This document shows, one piece after another, positions 26,201 through 38,960 of a stretch of 64,000 nt of DNA. A program made the position numbers and the translations under genes. This DNA is from Calliopsis andreniformis (Eukaryota; Arthropoda; Insecta; Hymenoptera; Andrenidae), in the NCBI RefSeq assembly GCF_051401765.1, contig NW_027480480.1:1860001-1924000 (forward strand). Reading direction: 5' to 3'. The notes below the pieces were generated by a model. The model did not search any database, had not been told where the DNA came from, and saw only the letters and a list, made by a program, of their open reading frames with translations. Position 1 is the first letter of the stretch. Every line of letters starts with the position of its first letter.

Positions 26201-29200
26201 GACTGACGGTTGAGGATTGAGGTTTGAGGATTGAGGATTGAGGATTGATGACTGAGGATTGAGGATTGAGGATAGAGTATTGAGGATTGAAGATTGAGTA
26301 CTGGGGATTGAGGACTGAAGGCTGAGGATTAAGGATTGAGGATTGAGGATTGAGGATTGAGGATTGAGAATTGAGGATTGAGGATTGTGGATTGGAGATT
26401 GAGGTTTGGGTGTTGAGGATTGAAGATTGAGTATTGAGGATTGATGATTGGCGATCGAGGATTGAGAATCGAGGATTGAGGATTGAGGATTGAGGATTGA
26501 AGATTGAGTATTGAGGATTGAATGTTGAGGATTGTGGATTGAGGATTGAGGATTGAGGATTGAATATTGAGTATTGGGGACTGAGTGTTGAGGGTTGAGT
26601 GATGAGAATTGATGTTTGTGGATAGAGATTTGAAGACTGCAGATTGAGTATTGAGTATTGAAAACTGTGAATTGATTATATTCTATTGAGGATTGAGAAT
26701 TGACAACTGATTGTTGAGAACTGAGCTCTGAAGGTTGAGGATTCAGGATTGAGGATTCAGGTTCGAGTTTTGAGGACTGAGGATTGAGGTTTGTGGATTG
26801 AGGACGAGGACTGAGGGTTGAATATTGATGTTTGAGGTCTGAGGATTGAGGATTGAGGATTGAGGATTGAGGATTGAGGATTGAGGATTGAAGATTGAGG
26901 ATTGGGTGTTGAGGATTGAAGATTGAGGATTGAGGATTGTGGATTGAGGATTGAGGGTTGAGTGTTGAGGTTTGAGTATTGAACCCTGAGAATTCAGGAT
27001 ATTCTATTGAGTATTGAGAATCGAGGATTGATGTTTGAGTGTTGAGGATTGAGGATTGAGGATTGAGGATTGAGTATTGAGGATTGAGGATTGAGGATTG
27101 AAGATTGAATATTAATGATTGAATATTGAGGGTCGGGGATTGAGGGTTCTGGATTGAGGACGAGGACTGAGGGTTGAGTATTGATGTTTGAGGTCTGAGG
27201 ATTGAGGATTGAGGATTGAAGATTGAGGATTGAGGATTGAGGATTGAAGATTGAGAATTGGGTGTTGAGGATTGAGTATTGAGCATTGAGTTTTGAGGAT
27301 TGAGGATTGAGGATTGAAGATTGAGTATTGAGGATTGAAGATTGAGGGTTGAGGATTGAGGATTGTGGATCGAGGATTGAAGATTGAGGATTTGGGATAG
27401 AGGATTGACGATTGAGGATTGAGTATTGAGGAGTGAGAGTTGAGGATTGAGGATTGAAGATTGAGGATTGAGGATTGAAGATTGAGTATTGATGATTGAA
27501 GATTGAGGATTGAAGAATGAGTACTGAGGATTGAGGATTGAGGATTAAGGATTGAAGATTGAGTATTGAGGATTGATGATTGGCGATCGAGGATTGAGTA
27601 TCGAGGATTGAGGATTGAGGATTGAGGATTGAAGATTGAGTATTGTGGATTGAAGGTTGAGGATCGTGGATTGGGGATTGAGGATTGAGGATTGAATATT
27701 GAGGATTGGGGACTGAGTGTCGAGGGTTGAGTGATGAGAATTGATGTTTGTGGATAGAGATTTGAAGATAGCAGATTGAGTATTGAGTATTGAAAACTGT
27801 GAATTGACGACATTCTATTGAGGATTGAGGTTTGACAACTGATTGTTGAGGACTGAGGGCTGAAGATTGAGGATTCAGTATTGAGGATTCAGGATTGAGG
27901 TTTGAGGACCGAGGATTGAGGATTGAGGATTGAGGATTGAGGATTGAGGATTGAGGATTGAGGATAGAAGGTTGAATATTGATGAATGAAGATTGAGGAT
28001 TGAGGATTGAGTGTTGTGGATTGAGGACGAGGACTGAGGGTTGAGTATTGATGCCTGAGGTCTGAGGATTGAGGATTGAGGATTGCGAACTGAGGATTGA
28101 GGATTGAGGATTGAAGATTGAGGATTGGGTATTGAGGATTGAAGATTGAGGATTGAGGATTGAGTATTGAGGATTCAGGATTGAAGATTGAGTATTGAGG
28201 ATTGAAGAGTGAGGATTGAGGATTGAGGATTGAGGATTGATGATTGAGGATTGAAGATTGAATATTGATGATTGAAGATTGAGGATTGAGGATTGAGGTT
28301 TGTGGATTGAGGACGAGGACTGAGGGTTGAATATTGATGTTTGAGGTCTGAGGATTGAGGATTGAGGATTGAGGATTGAGAATTGAGGATTGAGGATTGA
28401 GGATTGAAGATTGAGTATTGGGTATTGAGGATTGAAGAATGAGGGTTGAGGATTGTGCATTGAGTAAAGAGGATTGAAGATTGAGGATTGAGGATTGAGG
28501 ATTGAGAATTGAGAATTGAGTATGAGGACTGAGGTTTGAAGATTGAGGTTTGAGGAACGAGGATTGCGGATTGAGGATTCAGGACTGAGGATTGACGATT
28601 GAGTATTGAAGACTGAGGATTGATTACTGAGGATTGAGGATTGAGGATTGAGGATTGAGGATTGAGGATTGAAGACTGAGTATCGTGGATTGAATATTGA
28701 GGATTGAGTATTGAGGATTGAGGATTGAGGATGAGGGCTGAGGGTTGGGGGTTGATGTTTGAGTATTGAATCCTGAGAATTCAGGATATTCTATTGAGTA
28801 TTGAGAACTGAGGATTGATAGTTGAGTATTGAGGATTGAGGTTTGAGTATTGTGGATTGAGGATTGAGGACTGAAGATTGAATATTGATGATTGAAGGTT
28901 GAGGATCGAGGATTGAGTGTTGTGGATTGAGGAGGAGGACTGAGGGTTGAGTATTGATGTTTGAGGTCTGAGGATTGAGGATTGAGTATTGATAATTGAG
29001 GATTGAGGATTGAGGATTGAGGATTGAAGATTGAGTATTGGGTGTTGAGGATTGAAGAATGGGGATTGAGTATTGAGGATTGAGGATTGAGGATTGAAGA
29101 TTGAGTATTGAGGATTGAAGGCTGAGGATTGAGGTCTGTGGATTGAGGATTGAGGATTGAGAATTGAGGATTGAGAATTGAGGATTGAAGATTTAGGGTG

Positions 29201-29490
29201 GGTATTCAGGATTGGGTATTGAGGATTGAAGAATGAGGGTTGAGGATTGAGGATTGAGTTCTGAGGATTGCAGATTGAGTATTCAGGATTGAAGATTGAG
29301 TGTTGAGGATTGATAATTGAGGATTGAGCATTGAGGATTGAGGATTGAGGATTGAGGATTGAAGATTGAGTATTGAGGATTGAAGATTGAGGATTGGGTG
29401 TTGAGGATTGAAGAATGAGGATTGAGGAGTGAGGATTGAGGATTGAGGGTTGAAGACTGAGGATTGATTACTGAGGATTGAGGATTGAGG
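23286..29490 (+). repeat. 6,186-bp higher-order repeat, copy 2
   Basis: Landmarks: E 23689, R 24287, A 24516, R 26451, A 26680, E 26985, R 27583, A 27812, E 28772. The match to copy 1 ends near 29,490: both copies contain GATTACTGAGGATTGAGG, then copy 1 runs into GAGGATTGGGTATTG and this one into GAGGATTGAAGATTG. Copy-specific substitutions include GGGTATAGAGG near 26,046 (GGGTATTGAGG in copy 1) and GAGGACTGGAG near 25,775 (GAGGATTGGAG in copy 1). Confidence 0.92.
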
Positions 29491-30325
29491 ATTGAGGATT
29501 GAAGATTGAGGATTGAGGATTGAAGATTGAGTATTGATGATTGAAGATTGAGGATTGAAGAATGAGGACTGAGGATTGAGGATTGAGGATTAAGGATTGA
29601 AGATTGAGTATTGAGGATTGATGATTGGCGATCGAGGATTGTGTATCGAGGATTGAGGATTGAGGATTGAGGATTGAAGATTGAGTATTGTGGATTGAAG
29701 GTTGAGGATCGTGGATTGGGGATTGAGGATTGAGGATTGAATATTGAGGATTGGGGACTGAGTGTCGAGGGTTGAGTGATGAGAATTGATGTTTGTGGAT
29801 AGAGATTTGAAGATAGCAGATTGAGTATTGAGTATTGAAAACTGTGAATTGACGACATTCTATTGAGGATTGAGGTTTGACAACTGATTGTTGAGGACTG
29901 AGGGCTGAAGATTGAGGATTCAGTATTGAGGATTCAGGATTGAGGTTTGAGGACCGAGGATTGAGGATTGAGGATTGAGGATTGAGGATTGAGGATTGAG
30001 GATAGAAGGTTGAATATTGATGAATGAAGATTGAGGATTGAGGATTGAGTGTTGTGGATTGAGGACGAGGACTGAGGGTTGAGTATTGATGCCTGAGGTC
30101 TGAGGATTGAGGATTGAGGATTGCGAACTGAGGATTGAGGATTGAGGATTGAAGATTGAGGATTGGGTATTGAGGATTGAAGATTGAGGATTGAGGATTG
30201 AGTATTGAGGATTCAGGATTGAAGATTGAGTATTGAGGATTGAAGAGTGAGGATTGAGGATTGAGGATTGAGGATTGATGATTGAGGATTGAAGATTGAA
30301 TATTGATGATTGAAGATTGAGGATT
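26778..30325 (+). repeat. 3,547-bp tandem repeat, copy 1
   Basis: E 26985 and 28772, R 27583 and 29628, and A 27812 and 29857 all recur exactly 3,547 bp downstream. It overlaps the end of the second 6,186-bp unit, so the two tandem events are nested. The internal A-to-A spacing is 2045 bp, with 1502 bp to the next unit, which together give 3,547. Confidence 0.9.
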
Positions 30326-33300
30326 GAGGATTGAGGTTTGTGGATTGAGGACGAGGACTGAGGGTTGAATATTGATGTTTGAGGTCTGAGGATTGAGGAT
30401 TGAGGATTGAGGATTGAGGATTGAGGATTGAGGATTGAAGATTGAGGATTGGGTGTTGAGGATTGAAGATTGAGGATTGAGGATTGTGGATTGAGGATTG
30501 AGGGTTGAGTGTTGAGGTTTGAGTATTGAACCCTGAGAATTCAGGATATTCTATTGAGTATTGAGAATCGAGGATTGATGTTTGAGTGTTGAGGATTGAG
30601 GATTGAGGATTGAGGATTGAGTATTGAGGATTGAGGATTGAGGATTGAAGATTGAATATTAATGATTGAATATTGAGGGTCGGGGATTGAGGGTTCTGGA
30701 TTGAGGACGAGGTCTGAGGGTTGAGTATTGATGTTTGAGGTCTGAGGATTGAGGATTGAGGATTGAAGATTGAGGATTGAGGATTGAGGATTGAAGATTG
30801 AGAATTGGGTGTTGAGGATTGAGTATTGAGCATTGAGTTTTGAGGATTGAGGATTGAGGATTGAAGATTGAGTATTGAGGATTGAAGATTGAGGGTTGAG
30901 GATTGAGGATTGTGGATCGAGGATTGAAGATTGAGGATTTGGGATAGAGGATTGACGATTGAGGATTGAGTATTGAGGAGTGAGAATTGAGGATTGAGGA
31001 TTGAAGATTGAGGATTGAGGATTGAAGATTGAGTATTGATGATTGAAGATTGAGGATTGAAGAATGAGGACTGAGGATTGAGGATTGAGGATTAAGGATT
31101 GAAGATTGAGTATTGAGGATTGATGATTGGCGATCGAGGATTGAGTATCGAGGATTGAGGATTGAGGATTGAGGATTGAAGATTGAGTATTGTGGATTGA
31201 AGGTTGAGGATCGTGGATTGGGGATTGAGGATTGAGGATTGAATATTGAGGATTGGGGACTGAGTGTCGAGGGTTGAGTGATGAGAATTGATGTTTGTGG
31301 ATAGAGATTTGAAGATAGCAGATTGAGTATTGAGTATTGAAAACTGTGAATTGACGACATTCTATTGAGGATTGAGGTTTGACAACTGATTGTTGAGGAC
31401 TGAGGGCTGAAGATTGAGGATTCAGTATTGAGGATTCAGGATTGAGGTTTGAGGACCGAGGATTGAGGATTGAGGATTGAGGATTGAGGATTGAGGATTG
31501 AGGATTGAGGATAGAAGGTTGAATATTGATGAATGAAGATTGAGGATTGAGGATTGAGTGTTGTGGATTGAGGACGAGGACTGAGGGTTGAGTATTGATG
31601 CCTGAGGTCTGAGGATTGAGGATTGAGGATTGCGAACTGAGGATTGAGGATTGAGGATTGAAGATTGAGGATTGGGTATTGAGGATTGAAGATTGAGGAT
31701 TGAGGATTGAGTATTGAGGATTCAGGATTGAAGATTGAGTATTGAGGATTGAAGAGTGAGGATTGAGGATTGAGGATTGAGGATTGATGATTGAGGATTG
31801 AAGATTGAATATTGATGATTGAAGATTGAGGATTGAGGATTGAGGTTTGTGGATTGAGGACGAGGACTGAGGGTTGAATATTGATGTTTGAGGTCTGAGG
31901 ATTGAGGATTGAGGATTGAGGATTGAGAATTGAGGATTGAGGATTGAGGATTGAAGATTGAGTATTGGGTATTGAGGATTGAAGAATGAGGGTTGAGGAT
32001 TGTGCATTGAGTAAAGAGGATTGAAGATTGAGGATTGAGGATTGAGGATTGAGAATTGAGAATTGAGTATGAGGACTGAGGTTTGAAGATTGAGGTTTGA
32101 GGAACGAGGATTGCGGATTGAGGATTCAGGACTGAGGATTGACGATTGAGTATTGAAGACTGAGGATTGATTACTGAGGATTGAGGATTGAGGATTGAGG
32201 ATTGAGGATTGAGGATTGAAGACTGAGTATCGTGGATTGAATATTGAGGATTGAGTATTGAGGATTGAGGATTGAGGATGAGGGCTGAGGGTTGGGGGTT
32301 GATGTTTGAGTATTGAATCCTGAGAATTCAGGATATTCTATTGAGTATTGAGAACTGAGGATTGATAGTTGAGTATTGAGGATTGAGGTTTGAGTATTGT
32401 GGATTGAGGATTGAGGACTGAAGATTGAATATTGATGATTGAAGGTTGAGGATCGAGGATTGAGTGTTGTGGATTTAGGAGGAGGACTGAGGGTTGAGTA
32501 TTGATGTTTGAGGTCTGAGGATTGAGGATTGAGTATTGATAATTGAGGATTGAGGATTGAGGATTGAGGATTGAAGATTGAGGATTGGGTGTTGAGGATT
32601 GAAGAATGGGGATTGAGTATTGAGGATTGAGGATTGAGGATTGAAGATTGAGTATTGAGGATTGAAGGCTGAGGATTGAGGTCTGTGGATTGAGGATTGA
32701 GGATTGAGAATTGAGGATTGAGAATTGAGGATTGAAGATTAAGGGTGGGTATTCAGGATTGGGTATTGAGGATTGAAGAATGAGGGTTGAGGATTGAGGA
32801 TTGAGTTCTGAGGATTGCAGATTGAGTATTCAGGATTGAAGATTGAGTGTTGAGGATTGATAATTGAGGATTGAGCATTGAGGATTGAGGATTGAGGATT
32901 GAGGATTGAAGATTGAGTATTGAGGATTGAAGATTGAGGATTGGGTGTTGAGGATTGAAGAATGAGGATTGAGGAGTGAGGATTGAGGATTGAGGGTTGA
33001 AGACTGAGGATTGATTACTGAGGATTGAGGATTGAGGATTGAGGATTGAAGATTGAGGATTGAGGATTGAAGATTGAGTATTGATGATTGAAGATTGATG
33101 ATTGAAGAATGAGGACTGAGGATTGAGGATTGAGGATTAAGGATTGAAGATTGAGTATTGAGGATTGATGATAGGCGATCGTGGATTGAGAATCGAGGAT
33201 TGAGAATTGAGGATTGAGGATTGAAGATTGAGTATTGAGGATTGAAGGTTGAGGATTGTGGATTGAGGATTGAGGATTGAGGATTGAATATTGAGGATTG

Positions 33301-33870
33301 GGGACTGAGTGTTGAGGGTTGAGTAATGAGAATTGATGTTTGTGGATAGAGATTTGAAGATTGCAGATTAAGTATTCAGTATTGAAAACTGTGAATTGAC
33401 GACATTCTATTGAGGATTGAGGTTTGACAACTGATTGTTGAGGACTGAGGGCTGAAGATTGAGGATTCAGTATTGAGGATTCAGGATTGAGGTTTGAGGA
33501 CAGAGGATTGAGGATTGAGGATTGAGGATTGAGGATTGAGGATTGAGGATAGAAGGTTGAATATTGATGAATGAAGGTTGAGGATTGAGGATTGAGTGTT
33601 GTGGATTGAGGACGAAGACTGAGGGTTGAGTATTGATGCCTGAGGTCTGAGGATTGAGGATTGAGGATTGCGAACTGAGGATTGAGGATTGAGGACTGAA
33701 GATTGAGGATTGGGTATTGAGGATTGAAGATTGAGGATTGAGGATTGAGTATTGAGGATTGAGGATTGAAGATTGAGCATTGAGGATTGAAGATTGAGGA
33801 TTGAGGATTGAGGATTGAGGATTGAGGATTGAGGATTGAAGATTGAATATTGATGATTGAAGATTGAGGA
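30326..33870 (+). repeat. 3,547-bp tandem repeat, copy 2
   Basis: E 30532 and 32319, R 31130 and 33175, A 31359 and 33404. It is close to copy 1 up to about 33,080. The last 800 bp then show more substitutions: GGCGATCGTGGATTGAG in place of GGCGATCGAGGATTG, and GAGGACAGAGG in place of GAGGACCGAGG. This suggests the right end came from another module type. Confidence 0.85.
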
Positions 33871-35607
33871 TTGAGGATTGAGTTTTGTGGATTGAGGACG
33901 AGGACTGAGGGTTGAATATTGATGTTTGAGGTCTGAGGATTGAGGATTGAGGATTGAGTATTTAGAATTGAGGATTGAGGATTGAGGATTGAAGATTGAG
34001 TATTGGGTATTGACGATTGAAGAATGAGGGTTGAGGATTAAGTATTGAAGATTGAGTATTGAGGATTGAGGATTGAGTATTGATGATTGAGGATTGAGGA
34101 TTGAGGATTGTGCATTGAGTAAAGAGGATTGAAGATTGAGGATTGAGGATTGAGAATTGAGAATTGAGTATGAGGACTGAGGTTTGAAGATTGAGGTTTG
34201 AGGAACGAGGATTGCGGATTGAGGATTGAGGACTGAGGATTGACGATTGAGTATTGAAGACTGAGGATTGATTACTGAGGATTGAGGATTGAGGATTGAG
34301 GATTGAGGATTGAGGATTGAAGACTGAGTATTGGGGATTGAATATTGAGGATTGAGTATTGAGGATTGAGGATTGAGGATGAGGGCTGAGGGTGAGGATT
34401 GAGGTTTGATGTCTGAGGACTGAGGACTGAGGATTGAGAATTGAGGATTGAGGGTTGAAGATTGAAGATTGAGGATTGGGTATTGAGGATTGAGGATTGA
34501 GAATTGAGGATTGAGGATTGAGGATTGAAGAATGAGGATTGAGGATTGAGGATTGGGGATTGAGAATTGAAGATTGAGTATTGATGATTGAAGACAGCCG
34601 ATTGAGGATTGAGGATTGAGGATTGAGGATTGAGGGTTGAAGATTGAGGATTGAGGATTGAGGATGAGGGCTGAGGGTTGAGGATTGAGATTTGAGGACT
34701 GAGGACTGAGGATTGAGGATTGAGTATTGAGGATTGAGGATTGAGGATTGAAGATTGAGGATTGGGTATTGAGGATTGAAGAGTGAGTATTGAGGAATGA
34801 GGATTGAGGATTGAGGATTGAAATTGAGTATTGAGGATTGAAGCCTGACGATTGAGGATTGAGGATTGAGGGTTGAGGATTGAGGACGGAGGTTTGAAGG
34901 TTGAGTATTGAGGATTCAAGGTTGAGGTTTGAGGTTTGAGGACTGAGGATTGAGGATTGAGTATTGAGGATTGAGGATTGAGGATTGAGGATTGAGGATT
35001 GAGTATTGAGGATTGGGTATTGCGGATTGAACATTGAGGATTGAGGATTGAGGATTGAGGATTGAGGATTGAGGACTGAGGATTGAATATTGATGATTGA
35101 AGAATGAGGATTGAGGATTGAGGATTGAGGATTGAGGATTGAGGACTGAAGATTGAATATTGATGATTGAAGAATGAGGATTGAGGATTGATTGTTGTGG
35201 ATTGAGGACGAGGGCTGAGGGTTGAGTATTGATGTTTGAGGTCTGAGGATTGAGGATTGATGATTGAGGATTGAAGATTGAGTATTGATGATTGAAGGTT
35301 GAGGATTGAAGGATGAGGACTGCGGATTGAGGATTGAGGATTAAGGATTGAAGATTGAGTATTGAGGATTGATGATTGGCGATCGAGGATTGAGAATCGA
35401 GGATTGAGGATTGAGGATTGAGGATTGAAGATTGAGTATGGAGGATTGAAGGTTGAGGATTGTGGATTGTTGATTGAGGATTGAGGATTGAACATTGAGG
35501 ATTGGGGACTGAGTGTTGAGGGTTGAGTGATGAGAATTGATGTTTGTGGATAGAGATTTGAAGTTTGCAGATTGAGTATTGAGTATTGAAAACTGTGAAT
35601 TGACGAC
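33404..35607 (+). repeat. About 2.2-kb module, copy 1
   Basis: Runs between A at 33404 and A at 35608 (2204 bp), with sequence further along matching at a 2,211-bp offset. Private features are GAGGACGAAGACTGAGG, GTGCATTGAGTAAAGAGG, GAAGACAGCCG and GAAGCCTGACG. Near 35,030-35,170 a 70-bp unit (ten heptamers) ending in GAATATTGATGATTG is duplicated in tandem, at 35,085 and 35,155. Confidence 0.82.
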
Positions 35608-38030
35608 ATTCTATTGAGGATTGCGGTTTGACAACTGATTGTTGAGGACTGAGGGCTGAAGATTGAGGATTCAGTATTGAGGATTCAAGATTGAGGTTTG
35701 AGGACAGAGGATTGAGGATTGAGGATTGAGGATTGAGGATTGAGGATTGAGGATAGAAGGTTGAATATTGATGAATGAAGGTTGAGGATTGAGGATTGAG
35801 TGTTGTGGATTGAGGACGAAGACTGAGGGTTTAGTATTGATGCCTGAGGTCTGAGGATTGAGGATTGAGGATTGCGAACTGAGGATTGAGGATTGAGGAC
35901 TGAAGATTGAGGATTGGGTATTGAGGATTGAAGAATGAGGATTGAGGATTGAGTATTGAGGATTGAGGATTGAAGATTGAGCATTGAGGATTGAAGATTG
36001 AGGATTGAGGATTGAGGATTGAGGATTGAGGATTGAGGATTGAAGATTGAATATTGATGATTGAAGATTGAGGATTGAGGATTGAGTTTTGTGGATTGAG
36101 GACGAGGACTGAGGGTTGAATATTGATGTTTGAGGTCTGAGGATTGAGGATTGAGGATTGAGTATTTAGAATTGAGGATTGAGGATTGAGGATTGAAGAT
36201 TGAGTATTGGGTATTGACGATTGAAGAATGAGGGTTGAGGATTAAGTATTGAAGATTGAGTATTGAGGATTGAGGATTGAGTATTGAGGATTGAGGATTG
36301 AGGATTGAGGATTGTGCATTGAGTAAAGAGGATTGAAGATTGAGGATTGAGGATTGAGGATTGAGAATTGAGAATTGAGTATGAGGACTGAGGTTTGAAG
36401 ATTGAGGTTTGAGGAACGAGGATTGCGGATTGAGGATTGAGGACTGAGGATTGACGATTGAGTATTGAAGACTGAGGATTGATTCCTGAGGATTGAGGAT
36501 TGAGGATTGAGGATTGAGGATTGAGGATTGAAGACTGAGTATTGTGGATTGAATATTGAGGATTGAGTATTGAGGATTGAGGATTGAGGATGAGGGCTGA
36601 GGGTGAGGATTGAGGATTGATGTCTGAGGACTGAGGACTGAGGATTGAGAATTGAGGATTGAGGGTTGAAGATTGAAGATTGAGGATTGGATATTGACGA
36701 TTGAGGATTGAGAATTGAGGATTGAGGATTGAGGATTGAAGAATGAGAATTGAGGATTGAGGATTGGGGATTGCGAATTGAAGATTGAGTATTGATGATT
36801 GAAGACAGCCGATTGAGGATTGAGGATTGAGGATTGAGGATTGAGGGTTGAAGATTGAGGATTGAGGATTGAGGATGAGGGCTGAGGGTTGAGGATTGAG
36901 ATTTGAGGACTGAGGACTGAGGATTGAGGATTGAGTATTGAGGATTGAGGATTGAGGATTGAAGATTGAGGATTTGGTATTGAGGATTGAAGAGTGAGTA
37001 TTGAGGAATGAGGATTGAGGATTGAGGATTGAAATTGAGTATTGAGGATTGAAGCCTGACGATTGAGGATTGAGGATTGAGGGTTGAGGATTGAGGACGG
37101 AGGTTTGAAGGTTGAGTATTGAGGATTCAAGGTTGAGGTTTGAGGTTTGAGGACTGAGGATTGAGGATTGAGTATTGAGGATTGAGGATTCAGGATTGAG
37201 GATTGAGGATTGAGTATTGAGGATTGGGTATTGCGGATTGAACATTGAGGATTGAGGATTGAGGATTGAGGATTGAGGATTGAGGACTGAAGATTGAATA
37301 TTGATGATTGAAGAATGAGGATTGAGGATTGATTGTTGTGGATTGAGGACGAGGACTGAGGGTTGAGAATTGATGTTTGAGGTCTGAGGATTGAGGATTG
37401 AGGATTGAGAATTGAGGATCGAGGATTGAGGATTGAAGATTGAGGATTGTTTATTGAGGATTGAATACTGAGGATTGAGGATTGAGAATTGAGGATTGAG
37501 GATAGAGGATTGAAGATTGAGGATTGGGTATTGAGGATTGAAGAATGAGGATTGAGGATTGAGGATTGAGGATTGAGGATTGAAGACTGAGGATTGAGGA
37601 TTGAGGATTCAGGATTGAATATTGAGAATTGAGGATTGAAGATTGAGGATTGAGGATTGAGTGTTGAGTATTGAGGACGAGGACTGACGGTTGAGGATTG
37701 AGGTTTGAGGATTGAGGATTGAGGATTGAGGACTGAGGATTGAGGATTGAGGATAGAGCATTGACGATTGAAGATTGAGGACTGGGGATCGAGGATTGAA
37801 GGCTGAGGATTAAGGATTGAGGACTGAGTATTTAGAATTGAGGATTGAGGATTGAGGATTGAAGATTGAGTATTGGGTATTGACGATTGTAGAATGAGGG
37901 TCGAGGATTAAGTATTGAAGATTGAGTATTGAGGATTGAAGATTGAGTATTGAGGATTGAGGATTGAGGATTGAGGATTGTGCATTGAGTAAAGAGGATT
38001 GAAGATTGAGGATTGAGGATTGAGGATTGA
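35608..38030 (+). repeat. About 2.2-kb module, copy 2, with 1,666-bp partial repeat
   Basis: It begins with A at 35608, directly following module copy 1. GTATTTAGAATTGAGG at 36,162 recurs at 37,828, exactly 1,666 bp (238 heptamers) later, showing the start of another tandem copy that is cut off at 38,030. There the duplicate at 59,069 continues differently, marking the right edge of the 11.1-kb duplication. Confidence 0.8.
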
Positions 38031-38960
38031 AGATTGAGGATTGGGTATTGAGGATTGAAGAATGAGAATTGAGGATTGAGGATTGAGGATTGAGGATTGA
38101 AGAAAGAGTATTGAGGATTGAAGATTGAGGATTGGGGATTGAGGATTGAGGATTGAGAATTGAAGATTGAAGATTGAGGATTGAGGATTGAGGATTAAGG
38201 ATTGGGGATTGAGGATTGAGGATTGAAGATTGAGAATTGAGGATTTAAGACTGAGGATTGAGGATTGAGGATTGAGGATTGAGGATTGAGTATTGAAGAT
38301 TGAGGGTTGGGGATTGAGGATCGACGATTGAGGATTGCGTATTGAGGATTGCGAATTGAGGATTGATTATTGAAGATTGAGTATTGAGGATTCAAGGTTG
38401 AGGATTGAGGATTGAGGATTGAGGATTGAGGATTGAGGATGAGGGCTGAGGGTTGTGGGTAGAGGTTTGAGTACTGAATCCTGAGAATTCAGGATATTCT
38501 ATTGAGTATTGGGAATTGAGGATTGATAGTTGAGTATTGAGGATTGAGATTTGAGTATTGTGGATTGAGGATTGAGGATTGAAGATTGAATATTGATGAT
38601 TGAAGATTGAGGATCGAGGATTGAGTGTTGTGGATTGAGGATTGAGGATTGAGGATTGAGGATTGAGAATTGAGGATTGAGGATTGAGGATTGAAGATTG
38701 AGGTTTGGGTATTGAGGATTGAAGAATGAGTGTTGAGGATTGAGGATTGAGGATTGAAGATTAAGTATTGAGGATCGAAGATTGAGAGTAGAGGATTGAG
38801 GATTGAACATTGAGGAATGAGTGCTGAGGGTTGAGTAGTGAAAATTGATGTTTGTGGATACACGTTGGAAGATTGCAGATTGAGTATTGAGTATTGAAAT
38901 CTGTGAATTGAGGATATTCTATTGAGGATTGAGGAATGACAACTGATTGTTGAGGACTGA
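38031..38960 (+). repeat. Island with E at 38,480 and GAGGAT-type A at 38,916
   Basis: About 38,170-38,400 matches 47,370-47,600 (offset 9,196) and 2,430-2,640. The E here is preceded by GTACTGAATCC, shared only with E at 47,669. The A at 38916 is the GAGGAT type, otherwise seen only at 924 and 10,963, with TACACGTTGGAAG upstream. This places old left-end material in the middle of the array. Confidence 0.75.

Larger units (their letters stand above)
26925..38030 (+). repeat. 11.1-kb duplicated segment, left copy
   Basis: E 26985, 28772, 30532 and 32319, and A 27812, 29857, 31359, 33404 and 35608, all have partners at 47.96-56.65 kb. The offset is 20,977 as far as A at 33404 and 21,039 from A at 35608. 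The left edge falls in a heptamer run at about 26,925; the right edge is sharp at 38,030. This copy includes both 3,547-bp repeats and both 2.2-kb modules. Confidence 0.9.
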
